Assembly (NCBI GenBank): GCA_004114245.1
Contig: QZWS01000051.1
Location: 1 to 33,427 of the forward strand
Length of the DNA stretch: 33,427 bases
Reading direction: 5' to 3'
Origin: Zoopage sp. CT-All
Lineage: Eukaryota > Zoopagomycota > Zoopagomycetes > Zoopagales > Zoopagaceae
Shown: positions 30,892 through 33,427 of the stretch, one piece after another
Numbering within the stretch: the stretch's first letter is position 1
Layout of the letters: every line of letters begins with the position of its first letter
The notes under the pieces: generated by a model
Seen by the model: only the letters and a program-made list of their open reading frames with translations
What the model was told of the DNA's origin: nothing
Database searches by the model: none
Translations under genes and position numbers: made by a program

Positions 30892-31999
30892 TTAGGACGG
30901 CGTTAGGCGCGCCTCGAGCGACCGCAGCGCCTCTTCCTTGGCCATCAGCTCCTTCCGCCTCTCGGCAATATCCTGGTGCACCATCCGCTCCTTCTCACGC
31001 AGCTGGTCCTCCGTGGCCCGTGCTGGGCCGTATCCATCCTCGTCGTCCTCGTCACCATCCAGCAATGCGTCTGGATTATCGCGGCTCAGCTTCTCGGTGC
31101 GGTAGTTCTCGTACAGGAAGTCGTGGGTGATCTCCTTGAAGTCGGTGAGGTGGGACGTAAGCAGCGCATAGCGCAGTTTGGCCACATCGCAGTGGCCGGG
31201 ATCGTCCACCACGGCATCGCCCCACGGATACGCGCGCACCAGGCTGCCATCTGGGCGTCCGCGGTCGCCGCCAATGATCGCAAACGGGATCATGTTGCGC
31301 AGATCGTTGTTCTCCTCCACCGTGTCCGCGTCGTCTTCCTCCGGGTCGTAGGGGAAGTTGTAGATCGGGATCTGGTGAAAGTCGATGTCTTCGTTGACAC
31401 GCTTCTTGAATGCAGTCAGCTCCTCGCGCGTCAGCGAATCCGCGCGACCAATCACTGGAATGATGTTGGCGCGCGGCCCCAGACGCTTCATAAACTCAAT
31501 GTCGATCTCGCGCAAGGCGTGTCCGGTCGGGGTGATAAAATAGAGGAGGACGTGGATGCGGTTGTCGCGGAACTTGGGATTGCGCTTGATCCGCGACTCC
31601 TCGGCCAGAATATCATCGTACTGCTTCTCCACATAGGCCAGGATTTCCTTGTAGCAGAACTCGTTGTCAATGCTGTCGCCGAACCCCGGGGTGTCGACCA
31701 CGGTGAGCGAGATCTTCATGCCCTCCTCTTCAATGTCCACCGTCACGGGGCGGATCTTCATCACGCCCTCCTGCCAAGCCGCCCCGCCATCGCCCTCCAT
31801 CGAGTCGCCGGCCGTGTCGAGGATCTTGCGCGAGCACAGGTTGTTGATGAACGTGGTGCGGCCGAGGCCCGAGCAGCCGGTGACCATGATGGTGAATTGC
31901 AGGGCCTTCTTCACGGCCTTGCGGCGCACAGTGGATCGCTAGAGAGGGTGGATGATCATTAGATTGGACGCGGCAGCGCTGGATTCATACCGATGCCAT
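30892..31999 (-). CDS. CDC11: Septin, Cdc11 type
   Basis: Two exons, 31999-31991 (Met-Ala-Ser only) and 31938-30892; intron 31990-31939 (GTATGA, CTAATGA, TCTCTAG, 52 nt); 351 aa. Septins polymerise into hetero-oligomeric filaments at septa, hyphal tips and bud necks. G1 is GCSGLGRTTF: Arg30 replaces the P-loop Lys, as in yeast Cdc11 (GRTS), whose subgroup is thought to bind GTP weakly or not hydrolyse it. G3 is DTPGFGDSID, G4 is the GRADSLTREEL variant, and the septin-unique element includes PFAIIGGD and YPWGDA. A C-terminal coiled coil follows an acidic stretch (DEDDEDG). The tail is shorter than in yeast Cdc11 (415 aa). A basic RRKAVKKA before the G domain is the membrane-binding polybasic segment. 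Confidence 0.92.
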
Positions 32000-32457
32000 G
32001 ATTAGAAGGGGGAGACAGCGAGGGAGGTGAGCGATGAAGCCAGTGGTGGCAAAGGTGATTTCCAAGGTGCATATTGACTGATGGCGGAGCTTTGCTTTCA
32101 TGGCACCTGTGTTCTCCATCCAAGCAGGCGACGACCCAATGCAGCCTATATGCATGGAATTGCCTGTTTTTGTAGTTTATAGATGAATGGGCCTCATCAT
32201 GGGCAGGGTGGTGGGTAGACAGCTTGTTATGCTAAAGGTCTCAACAGCCTGGAATGTAACAGAACTCAGGGGAACAAAGATTTCATCAAGATGATAATGC
32301 AGCATTAGTAATCCTTTAGTATAAAAGGAGAATGAGAACAACTTGTCTCCTGACAAATACTGAATTCTATAACCCTGAGCACATCGGAGAAGTCGCCAAA
32401 ATGCACAGTCTTAACTTCACCGTCAAATACACACATCGTTCGTCTTGATCGACGCCT
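32000..32457. other. Intergenic region: septin promoter and copy 4 leader
   Basis: 32362-32457 matches the copy 1 leader (GAATTCTATAACCCTGAGCAC, GTCGCCAAAATGCA). A TATA box, TATAAAAG, is at 32320-32327. The rest is unremarkable. Confidence 0.6.
32320..32327 (+). promoter_or_regulatory. TATA box upstream of copy 4
   Basis: TATAAAAG, about 130 bp before the copy 4 ATG and just upstream of the leader conserved with copy 1. No equivalent is obvious at copies 1 or 2. Confidence 0.5.
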
Positions 32458-33423
32458 ATGAATTCATCCTCCTCGGAATCAAGTGACTCGCGCTACGGTC
32501 TGGAGAGAAAGCGTTCGCCAGTCCCCGGATCAGCATGGTCCGATGATGAGCTCAAGCGCTTCAGGATCGAGGTGCGTAGGGAGAGCTTTGTCGACTTCTT
32601 CCTGGAGAACCCTCCGCCTCCTACGAGCTTTTCAGACGACATCAACAGGCTGCTCGCCGCCGATCTGTCGAACATTAATGCGACGAAATGGAAAGAGTTG
32701 AGGCCTGACTACGAAGACATTACGGTGTCCCGTTTCGCGAAAGCCATCCTTGACGTTACCAGAATGCACGCGTACATAGAAAACGGCGCGGACCTGCTCT
32801 GCAAAACATTGCTGGAGCATTTTAGTTACGACCATCAGGATCTCGTCATACGGGGTTCCAGAGAGCTACGGTTGGACATGAATGGAGGTCAAACCATCGC
32901 CAGGCCCGATCTGTACATCGAGACATGCATGCTTACCACCATCAGGCTCCTAGTGCAGAAGGACAGGAGCGATCAGGTTTTGGTCAACTGGATCCTGACT
33001 GATGCGAAGTCCAAGAAGCGCACGGCGGTGAATCCCCAGGCACAAGTCATCGCGGAAGCCATAGCGTCGTTTCAGGAGAACAACAGGATCAAAGCCAGCC
33101 AGAAGATGCAGCTCGAGAAATCACAGCTCATTCCGTGCATCACCATGCTAGGCACATGCCCCACGTTCTATCTTATTCGGGTGACAAAAGATTTGGCCGA
33201 CGCAGTCGCAAGGGGGGATCGGCCCAATGAAGTCACGATCGTCAGGCGATACACTGTTTCGACTAGTGGGATGATCCGGGGTGATGCTATGTTGGACAGG
33301 AGATTCAGGCTGCGCATATTCCAGTGCTTCGCATCGTTGAAGAAGTACGTAATCGGTCACAACTTGGAGTGTGAATGTTCCATATGCTCCGAGCTGCGAG
33401 CTACCAGGCATTACCCAGTTTAA
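32458..33423 (+). CDS. PD-(D/E)XK-like fungal family protein, copy 4
   Basis: Intronless, 321 aa, full length, ending four bases before the window end. RPD is intact (Asp151). The strand is LLVQKDR (Q167, K168, D169, R170), so the acidic/lysine pair of the family LLVQEDK pattern is replaced by Lys and Arg. The AQVIAEAIASFQENNRI helix and the C-terminal CECSICSEL with CxCxxC are intact. The leader and first ~70 codons are close to copy 1, while the central region is closer to copies 2 and 3, a mosaic pattern. The intact frame and TATA box suggest it may be expressed. Function is unknown. Confidence 0.7.
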   Translation: MNSSSSESSDSRYGLERKRSPVPGSAWSDDELKRFRIEVRRESFVDFFLENPPPPTSFSDDINRLLAADLSNINATKWKELRPDYEDITVSRFAKAILDVTRMHAYIENGADLLCKTLLEHFSYDHQDLVIRGSRELRLDMNGGQTIARPDLYIETCMLTTIRLLVQKDRSDQVLVNWILTDAKSKKRTAVNPQAQVIAEAIASFQENNRIKASQKMQLEKSQLIPCITMLGTCPTFYLIRVTKDLADAVARGDRPNEVTIVRRYTVSTSGMIRGDAMLDRRFRLRIFQCFASLKKYVIGHNLECECSICSELRATRHYPV

Positions 33424-33427
33424 GAAG

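Noticed and set aside
30976-31962. 328-aa plus-strand frame opposite the septin
   Set aside because: Antisense to the septin; no recognisable domain.

Overview
The window is nuclear DNA from a fungus. Gene density is high, with intergenic gaps often under 150 bp. Introns are very short: I placed 32, of about 39-63 nt, many with a CTAAC/CTGAC-like branch site. The genes are typically fungal: a Cdc11-type septin, a fungal tetraspanin, a GPI-anchored tyrosinase, a DUF1746 protein, a PDK1/Pkh kinase and NatA auxiliary subunit NAA15. I cannot fix the phylum from sequence alone. The small introns, a PDK1 with a PH domain and the prenylated UBL3 would fit an early-diverging fungus as well as a dikaryote.

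Layout. 1-5000 holds the 3' end of a pseudokinase gene, CZIB (UPF0587), a small secreted protein, a CCDC174-like gene and ribosomal protein uL2/RPL8. 5000-9940 is an AT-rich accessory island with two oppositely oriented copies (1 and 2) of a repeated gene family that looks like a PD-(D/E)XK nuclease fold. 9940-20900 is a housekeeping block: tetraspanin, mitochondrial prolyl-tRNA synthetase, a TAF4-like TFIID subunit, PDK1/Pkh kinase, UBL3 and NAA15. 21000-27100 is a second accessory island: two paralogous secreted proteins carrying an F-box-like motif, with copy 3 of the nuclease-like family between them. 27123-27193 is tRNA-Glu(CTC). 27780-32000 holds a DUF1746 membrane protein, tyrosinase and septin. 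Copy 4 of the nuclease-like family closes the window.

The housekeeping genes are mechanistically unrelated and are arranged as tight divergent or convergent pairs (UBL3/NAA15 start codons 54 bp apart, tetraspanin/ProRS 82 bp apart). The accessory islands share families, flanking non-coding sequence and AT-rich repeat debris, which suggests duplication, inversion and gene conversion.

Most notable observations: (i) four copies of a nuclease-like family in which no copy keeps a full set of active-site residues; copy 1 has an intact E-x-D-K strand but PN in place of PD, and copies 2-4 have PD but a degraded Q-K-D-R; (ii) secreted proteins carrying an F-box-like motif inside a 154-bp block that is identical between paralogs; (iii) three GC-AG introns among 32; (iv) three genes whose first coding exon is only 6-9 nt.
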